A DNA stretch of 64,000 bases from Streptomyces scopuliridis RB72 (GTDB lineage: Bacteria > Actinomycetota > Actinomycetes > Streptomycetales > Streptomycetaceae), in assembly GCF_000718095.1 (NCBI RefSeq), contig NZ_JOEI01000007.1, positions 62,001 to 126,000 of the forward strand, given 5' to 3'. Below, one piece after another: positions 8,869 through 16,930 of the stretch. A model generated the notes under the pieces. It had not been told where the DNA came from. It saw only the letters and a list, made by a program, of their open reading frames with translations, and made no database searches. Numbering within the stretch: the first letter of the stretch is position 1; every line of letters begins with the position of its first letter. The translations under genes were made by a program, and so were the position numbers.

Positions 8869-9522
8869 CAGCCGCCGCTCGCCCGCGACCGCCACCGCCC
8901 CGGCCCGGGTGTCCACGCCCAGCTTCGCGTAGATCCGTCCCAGATGGGTCTTGACCGTGGCCTCGCTGATGAACAGGGCCCGGGCGATCTCCCGGTTGCC
9001 CAGGCCGAGCGCCAGCTGCCGGAGGATGTCGCGCTCGCGTTCGGAGAGGGCGGGGCGCGGGCTGCGCATCTGGGCCAGCACCCGGTCGGCGACCGGGGCC
9101 GACAGCGCGGTACGGCCGGACGCCGCGTCGCGGATCGCCGCGAACAGCTCCTCGGGCCGTTCGGCCTTGAGCAGATAGCCGGTGGCGCCCGCCTCGATGG
9201 CACGGGTGATGTCGGCGTCGGTGTCGAACATGGTGAGCACCAGCACGCGCGGGCCCGCTGAGCCGGACCCCTCCGCGCCGCCCGACGACAGCCGCCGGGT
9301 GGCCGTCACGCCGTCCATGCCGCCGCCGAGCTGAAGGTCCATCAGTACGACATCGGGGCGTACGCGGGCGGCCAGGGCGAGGGCCTCCTCGCCGCTGCCC
9401 GCCTCGCCGACCACCTCCATGCCGTCGGTGCTGGACAGCAGCGCGCGCAGCCCGGCACGGACCACGGCGTGGTCGTCGCAGAGCAGCAGCCGGATCGGCG
9501 GGGAGGGCTCCAGTGGGCTCAC
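8860..9522 (-). CDS. LuxR/NarL-family response regulator
   Basis: A 220-residue two-component regulator. The receiver has the acidic pair in LLCDDHAVVRAGL, the phospho-acceptor Asp in PDVVLMDLQLGG and the conserved Lys in TGYLLKAERPEEL. The C-terminal LuxR helix-turn-helix reads LSERERDILRQLALGLGNRE and SEATVKTHLGRIYAKLG. GTG start; it overlaps the kinase stop (GTGA), so the pair is translationally coupled. Targets are unknown; the nearby methyltransferase and membrane genes are candidates only by proximity. Confidence 0.93.
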   Translation of the reverse strand: MSPLEPSPPIRLLLCDDHAVVRAGLRALLSSTDGMEVVGEAGSGEEALALAARVRPDVVLMDLQLGGGMDGVTATRRLSSGGAEGSGSAGPRVLVLTMFDTDADITRAIEAGATGYLLKAERPEELFAAIRDAASGRTALSAPVADRVLAQMRSPRPALSERERDILRQLALGLGNREIARALFISEATVKTHLGRIYAKLGVDTRAGAVAVAGERRLLP

Positions 9523-10790
9523 GGTGCGGTCTCCTTCAGCGGGTCGGGGGCTACGGGGACGAGGGGCACGGCGACCGACACCACCGTGCCCTCGCCCCGC
9601 GTGGATTCCACGGTGAGCGCGCCACCCGCCTGCCGCGCCCGGATACGCATCGCCGGCAGCCCGTGCCCGCGCCCCTCACCGGGGGCGGGCGCGCCGTCCG
9701 GGTCGAAGCCCCGTCCGTTGTCGGCGATGTCGAGCGAGATCTGATCGTCCAGCCAGGTCAGCGTGAGCGCGGCCCGCGTCGCGGCGGCATGCTCGCGCAC
9801 ATTGGCCAGCGCGCCCTGGGCGATACGCACCAGCGCCGCCTCGATCCGCTCCGGCAGCGGGCCCGGCGCGCCGTCGAGCCGGAAGGCCACCGTCAGCCCG
9901 GGACCGCTCTCGCGCTCGGCGAGCGTGCTCAACGCCTGGGGCAGAGTGCGCTCGGCGAGATCGGCCGGGGCCAGGTCATGGACGAATCGGCGGGCCTCGG
10001 CGAGGCCGCGCGAAGTGATCTCGGCCGCGTCCCGGACGTGCCCGCGAGCCCCGTCCGGGTCCGTCCGCCAGACGCGCTCGGCGGCCTGGAGCAGCATCCG
10101 CTGGCTGGACAGGCTCTGCGCGAGGGTGTCGTGGATCTCCGTGGACAGCCGCTGCCGCTCCGCCAGGATGCCCGCCCGCCGCTCGGTGGCGGCCAGATCG
10201 CGGCGGGTACGGACCAGGTCGTCGATCAGGGCGCGCTGCCGGGCCGCCTGGCGTTGCAGATGGACCAGGACGGCGGTGGCGACCGCCGCGATGGCCGGTG
10301 GGGCGATGACCATGTTGGGGTTGAGCGCGCCCGGTGAGACCCGTATCTGGGAGGCGACGACCAGCGCGGTGAGCCCGGCCACCACCGGCACCGCGATCCG
10401 CGCGGGCAGCGTGTGCAGTCCGGCGAACAGCAGCGGCATGGCGCACCAGGTGGCGCTCGGCGCGAGGGCGAGCAGCACGATCCAGACGGCCGACACCGCG
10501 CCCAGCCAGGCCAGGTGCCGTGCGGTGGGCCGGGCGCCGGGGCGCGGCGCGGGCGCCAGCAGCTGTCCGAGGACGTAGAGCAGCCAGAAGACGGCGAACA
10601 GCGCGACGACCCACGGGGTGCGCGCGTCGCCCTGATCCCGGGTCAGGAAGCGGACGAGCGAGGAGCCGAGCAGCAGGAAGAACGCGGCGTGCATGACCGC
10701 CGTCAGCCACCGCCCGTCCGGATCGGCCCGCTCGCCCTTCCCCGGGGCGGGGCTCCCGTCCACCGCCGTCACGGGCCGCACGGCCGGCAT
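9519..10790 (-). CDS. HisKA_3-type sensor histidine kinase
   Basis: A 423-residue kinase with about five N-terminal membrane helices (residues 28-170), a short coiled region, the phospho-acceptor His in LSTEIHDTLAQSLSSQRM and an HATPase_c domain ending in DNGRGFDPDG and GLPAMRIRARQAGG. It lacks a recognisable extracellular sensor domain, so the membrane helices may sense. It phosphorylates the adjoining response regulator, by gene order. The start at 10790 is the first good ATG, though internal starts cannot be excluded. Confidence 0.9.
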   Translation of the reverse strand: MPAVRPVTAVDGSPAPGKGERADPDGRWLTAVMHAAFFLLLGSSLVRFLTRDQGDARTPWVVALFAVFWLLYVLGQLLAPAPRPGARPTARHLAWLGAVSAVWIVLLALAPSATWCAMPLLFAGLHTLPARIAVPVVAGLTALVVASQIRVSPGALNPNMVIAPPAIAAVATAVLVHLQRQAARQRALIDDLVRTRRDLAATERRAGILAERQRLSTEIHDTLAQSLSSQRMLLQAAERVWRTDPDGARGHVRDAAEITSRGLAEARRFVHDLAPADLAERTLPQALSTLAERESGPGLTVAFRLDGAPGPLPERIEAALVRIAQGALANVREHAAATRAALTLTWLDDQISLDIADNGRGFDPDGAPAPGEGRGHGLPAMRIRARQAGGALTVESTRGEGTVVSVAVPLVPVAPDPLKETAP

Positions 10791-11019
10791 GACTCTGTAC
10801 GGTGCCGCACCGCCGGCCTCCTCATCGCTCGGGAGCCTTAGCGTGCCCGACGCGACGCCGCAACCTCCAATCGGCTGATACCCGCGTCCCCCGAAGCGTC
10901 CCCGTATGGGAGCCAGTCAGCCGCGTCCGGCACGCGCCCGCGCACCGAGGCTGGTATCGAGACCCGCGAGGCGCGGCGGCCCGGTCGCCGCGTCCGCACC
11001 GTACGAGGAGGGAATCCCC

Positions 11020-11847
11020 GTGACCACCAAGACCGGCACCACCAAGACCGGCACCACCAGGAACGTCACCGTCAACCGCGCCGCCCTCGGGCACCGCATC
11101 TCCTACGCGCTGCGCCACCCCGACCGCGTGCCGCGCCATCTGGTCCGCGCCGCCCGCGACGCGTGGCTCCGGCACCGCTGGCCGGACCACATCGCGTACT
11201 ACCGCGCCGTGATGCGGTCCGACACCCGTGCCGACCCGGACGCGGCGGTCGGCAGCCGGAGCCATGAGCGGTGGCTGGCGCTGGGGGCGATGCAGTTCGA
11301 CTATCTGCTCGGCCACGGTCTGCGCCCCGAGCACCGGATGCTGGAGATCGGGTGCGGCAATCTGCGGGCAGGCTGGCGGTTCATCAGGCATCTGGAGCCG
11401 GGGCACTACTACGGCATCGACATCTCCCCCGACATCCTCGCCGCCGCGCAGGACACGATGGTGCGCGAGGGGCTGCAGAACCGGCTGCCCACGCTGACCC
11501 CGGTCCGCGATCTGACCCTGCGCTTCCTGCCCGACGCGCACTTCGACGTGGTGCACGCGCACAGCGTCTTCTCGCACTCCCCGCTCACGGTCATCGAGGA
11601 GTGCTTCGCCAATGTCGGCCGGGTGATGGCCCCGGGCGGCTGGTTCGACTTCACCTTCGACCGCACCGAGGGCAAGGAGCACCAGGTGCTGCGGGAGGAC
11701 TTCTACTACCGCACCGAGACGTTGATCGCCCTGGCCGAGAAGCACGGTCTGGCGGCCCGCTTCATGGCCGACTGGGAGGAGCTGCCGCACGGCCAGTCCA
11801 AGATCCGCGTCACCCACGGCCCGTCCCCCTGGCCGAAGGGCCGCTGA
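11020..11847 (+). CDS. Class I SAM-dependent methyltransferase
   Basis: A 275-residue soluble enzyme. The SAM-binding motif I is MLEIGCGNLRAGWRF, followed by YYGIDISPDILAAAQ (motif II acidic residue), FDVVHAHSVFSHSP and VMAPGGWFDFTF. The GTG at 11020 is chosen for the GAGGAGGG just upstream; the longer upstream frame lacks one. The first residues contain a short repeat (TKTGTTKTGTT) from a 15-bp duplication. The substrate is unknown; N-terminal basic and aromatic residues resemble methyltransferases found near surface-glycan genes, but no such genes are adjacent. Confidence 0.8.
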   Translation: MTTKTGTTKTGTTRNVTVNRAALGHRISYALRHPDRVPRHLVRAARDAWLRHRWPDHIAYYRAVMRSDTRADPDAAVGSRSHERWLALGAMQFDYLLGHGLRPEHRMLEIGCGNLRAGWRFIRHLEPGHYYGIDISPDILAAAQDTMVREGLQNRLPTLTPVRDLTLRFLPDAHFDVVHAHSVFSHSPLTVIEECFANVGRVMAPGGWFDFTFDRTEGKEHQVLREDFYYRTETLIALAEKHGLAARFMADWEELPHGQSKIRVTHGPSPWPKGR

Positions 11848-11854
11848 CAGGACA

Positions 11855-12691
11855 TCACTCGACGAACAGCCCCCGCGCCGCCGCCCGCGCGTCGAAGTCC
11901 TCCAGGCGCGCCTGCGCGTCCGGCAGCCCGTCGCACATCGCCTCCAGCAGCACCCGCCCCAGCAGCATCGGCGCGCACGCCGTGTCGAAGGCGAGCCCCG
12001 TGCCGACCGCCGCCGGGATCAGCAGGTCGCTGTGTTTGGCGACCGGCGCGAACGCCGAGTCGGCGACCGTCACCACCGTCAGCCCGGTCGACCGCGCGTA
12101 CGCCAGCGCGTCCACGACCTCCTTCGGATGGCGCGGCAGTGCGAAGCAGAGCAGCGCGCTCGCGCCCGCGGCGCCGGCCGCGTCGATCCGGTCGGCGAGC
12201 ATCGTGCCGCCCTCGTCCAGCAGCCGTACGTCCGGATGGACCTTGGCCGCGAAGTAGGCGAAGCCGCGCGCCTGTGAGGAGGCGGCGCGCAGGCCGAGGA
12301 CCGGCAGCGGACGGGAGGCGGCGAGCAGCCGGCCCGCCTGTTCTACCGGGCCGGGGTCGGCGAGCAGTTCGGCCAGCTGGCGCAGGTTCTCGATCTCGCC
12401 GCGTACGGCCTGCTGGTACTCGTTGTACGTGGACTCGCCCTCCTCCGGGCCGGCCGGCGCGACATCGCGCAGATGTCTGCGCAGCGCCGGATAGCCGTCG
12501 AAGCCGAGCGCGACCGCGAAGCGGGTGACGGACGGCTGGCTGACTCCCGCCAGCTCCGCCAGCTCGACGCTCGACAGGAACGGCGCGTCCGCGGGCCGCC
12601 GCACCATGCTGTGCGCGATGCGCCGCTGAGTGGGGGTCAGCCGGTGGCCCTCGAAGAGCTGCTGGAGTCGGGCGGCAGGGCTGTCGCTCAT
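11855..12691 (-). CDS. MurR/RpiR-family transcriptional regulator (HTH + SIS domain)
   Basis: A 278-residue regulator with an N-terminal RpiR helix-turn-helix (LAELAGVSQPSVTRFAVALG, about residues 44-63) and a C-terminal SIS domain (about 115-250; LRAASSQARGFAYFAAKVH, ALLCFALPRHPKEVV). SIS domains usually bind sugar phosphates, but RpiR members near amino-acid or betaine catabolic genes bind other effectors. Its start overlaps the stop of the histidase-like gene by 4 bp, so the two are co-expressed. Likely controls its own operon and the divergent ABC transporter, and perhaps the hut region through the shared 11-bp motif. Confidence 0.87.
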   Translation of the reverse strand: MSDSPAARLQQLFEGHRLTPTQRRIAHSMVRRPADAPFLSSVELAELAGVSQPSVTRFAVALGFDGYPALRRHLRDVAPAGPEEGESTYNEYQQAVRGEIENLRQLAELLADPGPVEQAGRLLAASRPLPVLGLRAASSQARGFAYFAAKVHPDVRLLDEGGTMLADRIDAAGAAGASALLCFALPRHPKEVVDALAYARSTGLTVVTVADSAFAPVAKHSDLLIPAAVGTGLAFDTACAPMLLGRVLLEAMCDGLPDAQARLEDFDARAAARGLFVE

Positions 12692-14307
12692 GCGATCCCC
12701 CTTGTCGGTTCGGTCGGGTCGGCCAGGGTCCGGCCGGTCGTGGCCGGGTCGTTCACCGGATCTGTCACCGGACGCCTCACCAGATCCGTGACCAGGTCCG
12801 TGAACCGGTCGAGCAGCGCGGCGGCGGCTGTCACATCATCGGTCAACGGCCGGTCGGCGGCCTCGTCCTGGAGTACGGTCTCGGCCAGTTCGAAGGCCCT
12901 GCCGACCGGAAGCCCCGGATCCGGCCGCAGTCCGCGCTGGCGCAGGGCCCGTACGGCGGCGACCAGTTCGCAGCCGACGACCAGCCGGTACGCGCCCCCC
13001 AGGCGCAGCGTCTGGCGGGCGGCGAGCGAGGCGAAGCTCGCCTGCTCCTCCACGCCACGGGACAGTACCGCGTGCCCGAGCGAGGCCGGCGCGGAGAACG
13101 CCCGCAGATCGCCGAGGGCCGCCCCGGCCGCGTACTCCAGGATCATCACCCCGGAACTCGCGGGCTCGGCGTCGGCGAGGAAGGGCCGCAGCCGGGTGAA
13201 GGCGGGCTCGTTGAGCGCGGAGAGCCGGGAGGTGGAGAGCCGCGCCGTCTGCACCAGCGAGAGCCTGAAGTGGTCGAGCGCCAGCGCGATCTGGGCCAGA
13301 TAGAAGCCGCCGTGGTGGTAAGCGGCGGGGATCGGGTCCGCCTCCGTGCCGGGGCGGACCAGCGGGTTCTCGGCGGCGGCGTTGATCTCGACGGCGAGGA
13401 CGTTCTCCAGCGCGTCGGCGGCGTCGCGCGCCGGGCCGTGGATCTGCGGGACACAGCGGAAGCCGTACGGGTCCTGGATCCGGCCGAGGGGCGGTCCCGG
13501 CCGCTCGGGGGCGCCGAGAATCGCCCGCATGTCGGCGGCGACGGCGTACGAGCCGGGGTGCGGGCGCGCGGCGTGCACGGGCTCCGCGTACGCCTCGTAC
13601 GAGCCGTCGACGGCCAGCAGGGAGAGCGCGGCGACCAGTTCGGTGGCGGCGGACAGCCGGCGCAGTTCGTGGAGGGCGAGCGCGGACTGCCCGAGGGTGA
13701 GGGCGTTGCTGCTGATCAGGGCGAGGGCGTCGTTGTTGTCGAGGGGCTGCGCCACTGGTGCCCGGCCGCCCTGCCAGGGGTGTTCACCGGCGAGGGCCAG
13801 CCCCATCTGGGCGAGGGCCGCGATGTCGCCCGTACCGACGGAGCCGAACTCGTTCACCACGGGGTACGCGCCGGACTCCAGCGCCTCGCAGAGGGCTGTG
13901 ACGACGGTCGGCCGCAGTCCGGCGCCGCCCGCGAGGAGCTGGTTGGCCCGTACGGCGAGCATGGCGCGGACCTCGCGGGCGGGCAGCGGGTCGCCGATGG
14001 CGCCGGCGTGGCTGCGCAGCAGGCGCAGTCCGTGGTCGGCCGCGGCCTCGGTGGGCACGGCCTCGGTACGGTTGGCGCCGACGCCGGTGGAGCGCCCGTA
14101 CACCCGGCCGGAGGCGGCCAGCTCGCGGGCGACGTTCCAGCTCTGCTCGACACGCTTCATCGCGTCGGTTCCGGGTACCGGACGAGCGGCGCCGTCCGCC
14201 AGCCGTACGACATCGGTCACCGGGAGGCCCTGTCCGTCCAGTACGACGATGGCCGTGCTCGGGGTGGTGCGCGAAGCCGACGAGTCCATCATGTGGGACG
14301 ACATCAT
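12688..14307 (-). CDS. Histidine/aromatic ammonia-lyase family protein lacking the Ala-Ser-Gly MIO motif
   Basis: A 539-residue member of the PAL/histidase family: RVYGRSTGVGANRTEAV aligns with the YGxNTGFG loop, DPYGFRCVPQIHG with the DPYSxRCxPQ block, AAAENPLV with NAxSDNP, and RGVEEQASF keeps the late Glu. The loop that should read GSVGASGDLAPLAH reads GSVGTGDIAALAQ: residues 155-161 are GSVGTGD, one residue short, with no Ala-Ser-Gly to cyclise to methylidene-imidazolone (MIO). The frame is intact with strong GC3 bias, so this is not a sequencing slip. Start follows AAGGAGG. It is unlikely to be an ordinary HutH; elimination of a better leaving group such as trimethylamine is possible. 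Confidence 0.8.
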   Translation of the reverse strand: MMSSHMMDSSASRTTPSTAIVVLDGQGLPVTDVVRLADGAARPVPGTDAMKRVEQSWNVARELAASGRVYGRSTGVGANRTEAVPTEAAADHGLRLLRSHAGAIGDPLPAREVRAMLAVRANQLLAGGAGLRPTVVTALCEALESGAYPVVNEFGSVGTGDIAALAQMGLALAGEHPWQGGRAPVAQPLDNNDALALISSNALTLGQSALALHELRRLSAATELVAALSLLAVDGSYEAYAEPVHAARPHPGSYAVAADMRAILGAPERPGPPLGRIQDPYGFRCVPQIHGPARDAADALENVLAVEINAAAENPLVRPGTEADPIPAAYHHGGFYLAQIALALDHFRLSLVQTARLSTSRLSALNEPAFTRLRPFLADAEPASSGVMILEYAAGAALGDLRAFSAPASLGHAVLSRGVEEQASFASLAARQTLRLGGAYRLVVGCELVAAVRALRQRGLRPDPGLPVGRAFELAETVLQDEAADRPLTDDVTAAAALLDRFTDLVTDLVRRPVTDPVNDPATTGRTLADPTEPTRGIA

Positions 14308-14458
14308 GCGCGAACGCCTCCTTATCGGACGCTATGTCTTGCCCTGCGGCCATCCGTAACCAGTGATTTACCCGGGGGCATTGACAATCTATTCAGACAA
14401 CGAGAACTCTGCATGACTATATGCAGCCGGGCAAGGGACGCGGGGCAAGGGACGACTG
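14308..14458. promoter_or_regulatory. Divergent lyase / ABC transporter control region with operator-like sites
   Basis: Contains CAATCTATTCA (14385-14395), identical to the motif in the hutU divergent promoter, here overlapping a TTGACA (14381-14386) that could serve as a -35 for the transporter operon. Downstream is the inverted repeat CTGCAT/ATGCAG (14409-14426, 6-nt spacer) immediately before the ATPase gene. Both are candidate binding sites for the RpiR regulator. Confidence 0.5.
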
Positions 14459-15589
14459 ATGATCAAATTCGACGCGGTGAACAAACGCTTCCCCAACGGC
14501 ACCACGGCGGTTCACGACCTCACGCTGGAGATGCCGGAGGGCGGGATCACCGTCCTGGTCGGCTCCTCGGGCTGCGGCAAGACCACCACCCTCCGCATGA
14601 TCAACCGGATGGTCGACCCGACGTCCGGGACCATCCGGCTCGGGGGCAAGGACGTGCTCGAACAGGACGCCGCCGAGCTGCGGCGCGGTATCGGCTATGT
14701 GATCCAGCAGTCGGGCCTCTTTCCTCACCGTACGGTCCTCGACAACATCGCGACCGTCCCGCTGCTGCTCGGCTGGGGCCGCAAGAAGGCCCGTGCGCGG
14801 GCGGCGGAGCTGCTGGAGACGGTCGGGCTGACCGCCGAGGCGGGCAAGCGCTACCCGCACCAGCTCTCCGGCGGCCAGCAGCAGCGCGTCGGGGTGGCCA
14901 GGGCGCTGGCGGCCGATCCGCCGGTGCTGCTGATGGACGAGCCGTTCGGCGCGGTCGACCCGGTCGTACGGACCCAGCTCCAGGACGAGCTGATCCGGCT
15001 CCAGCGCGAGCTGAACAAGACCATCGCGTTCGTCACGCACGACATCGACGAGGCGGTACGGCTCGGTGACCGGATCGCCGTCTTCCGTACGGGCGGCCAT
15101 CTGGTGCAGTGCGCCGCCCCCGCCGAGCTGCTGGCCCGCCCGGCGGACGACTTCGTCGCGGACTTCCTCGGCGCGGAGCGCGAGCTGAAGCTGCTCTCGC
15201 TGACGACGCTCGCCGAGGTCCCGCTCCAGCGGGCCACGACCGTACGGGAGGACGCGCCGGCGCCCCCGGCGGGCTCGGGACCGCTGCTGGTCGTCTCCGC
15301 GAGGAACGAGCCGCTGGGCTGGCTCGACCCGTCCGGCACGGACGCCGCCCCGCTCACGCCCGTACGGCCGCTGCGCGACACCGACACCCTGCTCGCCGCG
15401 CTGAACGAGTCGATCGCCTCGCCGGCCGGTCTGATAGCCCGGGTCGACGCCGACGGCGTGCTCACCGGGGTCACCTCGCGCGAGGCGATCCACGAGCACG
15501 CGGGCCGCAGGCACCAGGAGGCGGCACGCGCGGCCGTCAGCCTGACCGAGGCCACGGCCCTGTCGAAGACCCCGGGCGGGACCGTATGA
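14459..15589 (+). CDS. Quaternary-amine/betaine ABC transporter ATPase (OpuCA/ProV type)
   Basis: A 376-residue nucleotide-binding subunit: Walker A GSSGCGKT (about residues 37-44), Q-loop YVIQQSGLFPH, signature LSGGQQQRV, Walker B VLLMDEPFGAVDP, and the switch His in FVTHDIDEAV. Beyond residue 240 is a C-terminal regulatory extension ending in a CBS-like half (LLAALNESIASPAGLIARV), as in osmoprotectant and betaine importers. First gene of a four-gene importer operon; its stop overlaps the permease start (ATGA). Confidence 0.92.
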   Translation: MIKFDAVNKRFPNGTTAVHDLTLEMPEGGITVLVGSSGCGKTTTLRMINRMVDPTSGTIRLGGKDVLEQDAAELRRGIGYVIQQSGLFPHRTVLDNIATVPLLLGWGRKKARARAAELLETVGLTAEAGKRYPHQLSGGQQQRVGVARALAADPPVLLMDEPFGAVDPVVRTQLQDELIRLQRELNKTIAFVTHDIDEAVRLGDRIAVFRTGGHLVQCAAPAELLARPADDFVADFLGAERELKLLSLTTLAEVPLQRATTVREDAPAPPAGSGPLLVVSARNEPLGWLDPSGTDAAPLTPVRPLRDTDTLLAALNESIASPAGLIARVDADGVLTGVTSREAIHEHAGRRHQEAARAAVSLTEATALSKTPGGTV

Positions 15590-16245
15590 CCATCGAGTGG
15601 GCGTGGATATCCGACCACGCGGGCGATCTCACCACCCTCACCCTCTCCCATCTCCAGGCCGCCCTGACCGCCGTGCTCCTCGGGCTGCTGATCTCGCTGC
15701 CGCTGGCCGTGCTCGCCCATCGCGTCCGGCCGCTGCGCGGCTTCCTCCTCGGGCTCTCCAACGTCCTGTTCACGATCCCGTCCATCGCGGTCTTCGTCCT
15801 GCTGCTGCCCGTCTCCGGGCTGACCAGGACCACCACCGTCATCGGCCTGACGATCTACACCCTGGTCGTCCTGCTGCGGAACACCGTCGAGGGACTGGAC
15901 TCCGTCCCGGCCAAGGCACGCGAGGCCGCCATCGCCATGGGCACGCGCCCGCTGCGTACGCTCCTCACCGTCGAGCTGCCCCTCGCGCTCCCCGTGATCA
16001 TGGCGGGCGTACGGATCGCCACCGTCATGTCGATCTCGCTGGTCAGCGTCGCGACCTATATCGGCGACGGCGGCCTCGGCCAGCTCTTCACCGACGGCTT
16101 CCAGCGCAACTTCCCCACTCCGGTGGTCGTCGGCGTCGTGCTGACCCTGCTGCTCGCGCTGGTCGCCGACGCGCTGCTGGTGGCCGTGCAGTACGTGCTC
16201 ACCCCCTGGACGAGGCAGCGGCACCCGAAGAGTGGGAAGGCCTGA
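15586..16245 (+). CDS. Betaine-type ABC transporter permease 1
   Basis: A 219-residue inner-membrane permease with about five or six helices, of the OpuCB/ProW class. The EAA loop that docks on the ATPase reads EAAIAMGTRPLRTLLTVELP, and IGDGGLGQLFTDGFQ is the family motif. The ATG at 15586 overlaps the ATPase stop; a longer frame upstream lies inside the ATPase gene and is not used. Confidence 0.92.
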   Translation: MTIEWAWISDHAGDLTTLTLSHLQAALTAVLLGLLISLPLAVLAHRVRPLRGFLLGLSNVLFTIPSIAVFVLLLPVSGLTRTTTVIGLTIYTLVVLLRNTVEGLDSVPAKAREAAIAMGTRPLRTLLTVELPLALPVIMAGVRIATVMSISLVSVATYIGDGGLGQLFTDGFQRNFPTPVVVGVVLTLLLALVADALLVAVQYVLTPWTRQRHPKSGKA

Positions 16246-16251
16246 CCTGAC

Positions 16252-16917
16252 ATGTACGAACTCTTCAAGGACCTCGGCTCCTGGCTGGTGTCGAGCGAGC
16301 AGTGGACGGGCCCGGACGGCATCGGGCACCGCCTCGCCGAGCACCTCCAGTACTCGCTGATCGCGACCGTCATCGCCGCGGTGATCGCGCTGCCCCTCGG
16401 GCTGCTCATCGGGCACACCGGCCGGGGCGCGTTCCTCGCCATCAACCTCGCCTCGTTCGGCCGCGCCCTGCCGACGGTCGGGCTCGTCGTGCTGGTCTTC
16501 CTGGCCAGCGGGCTGTCCATGACCCCGGTGTACGTGGCGCTGGTGGCCCTCGCCATCCCGTCCATCGTGACCAATACGTACGCGGGGATGACCGCGGTCG
16601 ACCCGGAGGTGAAGGACGCGGCCAGGGGCCAGGGCATGCGCGGCCGTCAGGTGCTGCTCCAGGTCGAGATCCCGCTCGCGCTGCCGCTGATCATGACCGG
16701 GCTGCGGCTCGCCCTGATCCAGGTGGTGGCGACGGCGACCATCGCCGCGTACGTCAGCTTCGGCGGGCTCGGCCGGTACGTCTTCGACGGCCTGGCCCAG
16801 CGCGACCTGGTCCAGGTGCTGGGCGGAGCCGTGCTCGTCGCGGTGGTCGCCGTGGTCCTCGATCTGGCGCTGTCAGGGCTTCAGCGCGTCCTCTTCCGCC
16901 ACCGCACCGCCGCCTAG
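16252..16917 (+). CDS. Betaine-type ABC transporter permease 2
   Basis: A 221-residue paralogue of the first permease, so the importer uses a heterodimeric channel. The EAA loop is KDAARGQGMRGRQVLLQVEI and FGGLGRYVFDGLAQRD the late motif. Six nt separate it from permease 1 and 13 from the binding-protein gene. Two separate permeases plus a separate lipoprotein follow the OpuC layout rather than the fused permease-binding-protein layout. Confidence 0.92.
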   Translation: MYELFKDLGSWLVSSEQWTGPDGIGHRLAEHLQYSLIATVIAAVIALPLGLLIGHTGRGAFLAINLASFGRALPTVGLVVLVFLASGLSMTPVYVALVALAIPSIVTNTYAGMTAVDPEVKDAARGQGMRGRQVLLQVEIPLALPLIMTGLRLALIQVVATATIAAYVSFGGLGRYVFDGLAQRDLVQVLGGAVLVAVVAVVLDLALSGLQRVLFRHRTAA

Positions 16918-16930
16918 GGAGACCACTCCA

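Noticed and set aside
12688..14307. Plain annotation as histidine ammonia-lyase hutH
   Set aside because: The MIO tripeptide is absent and the gene is not in the hut operon; kept as a family member with unknown reaction.
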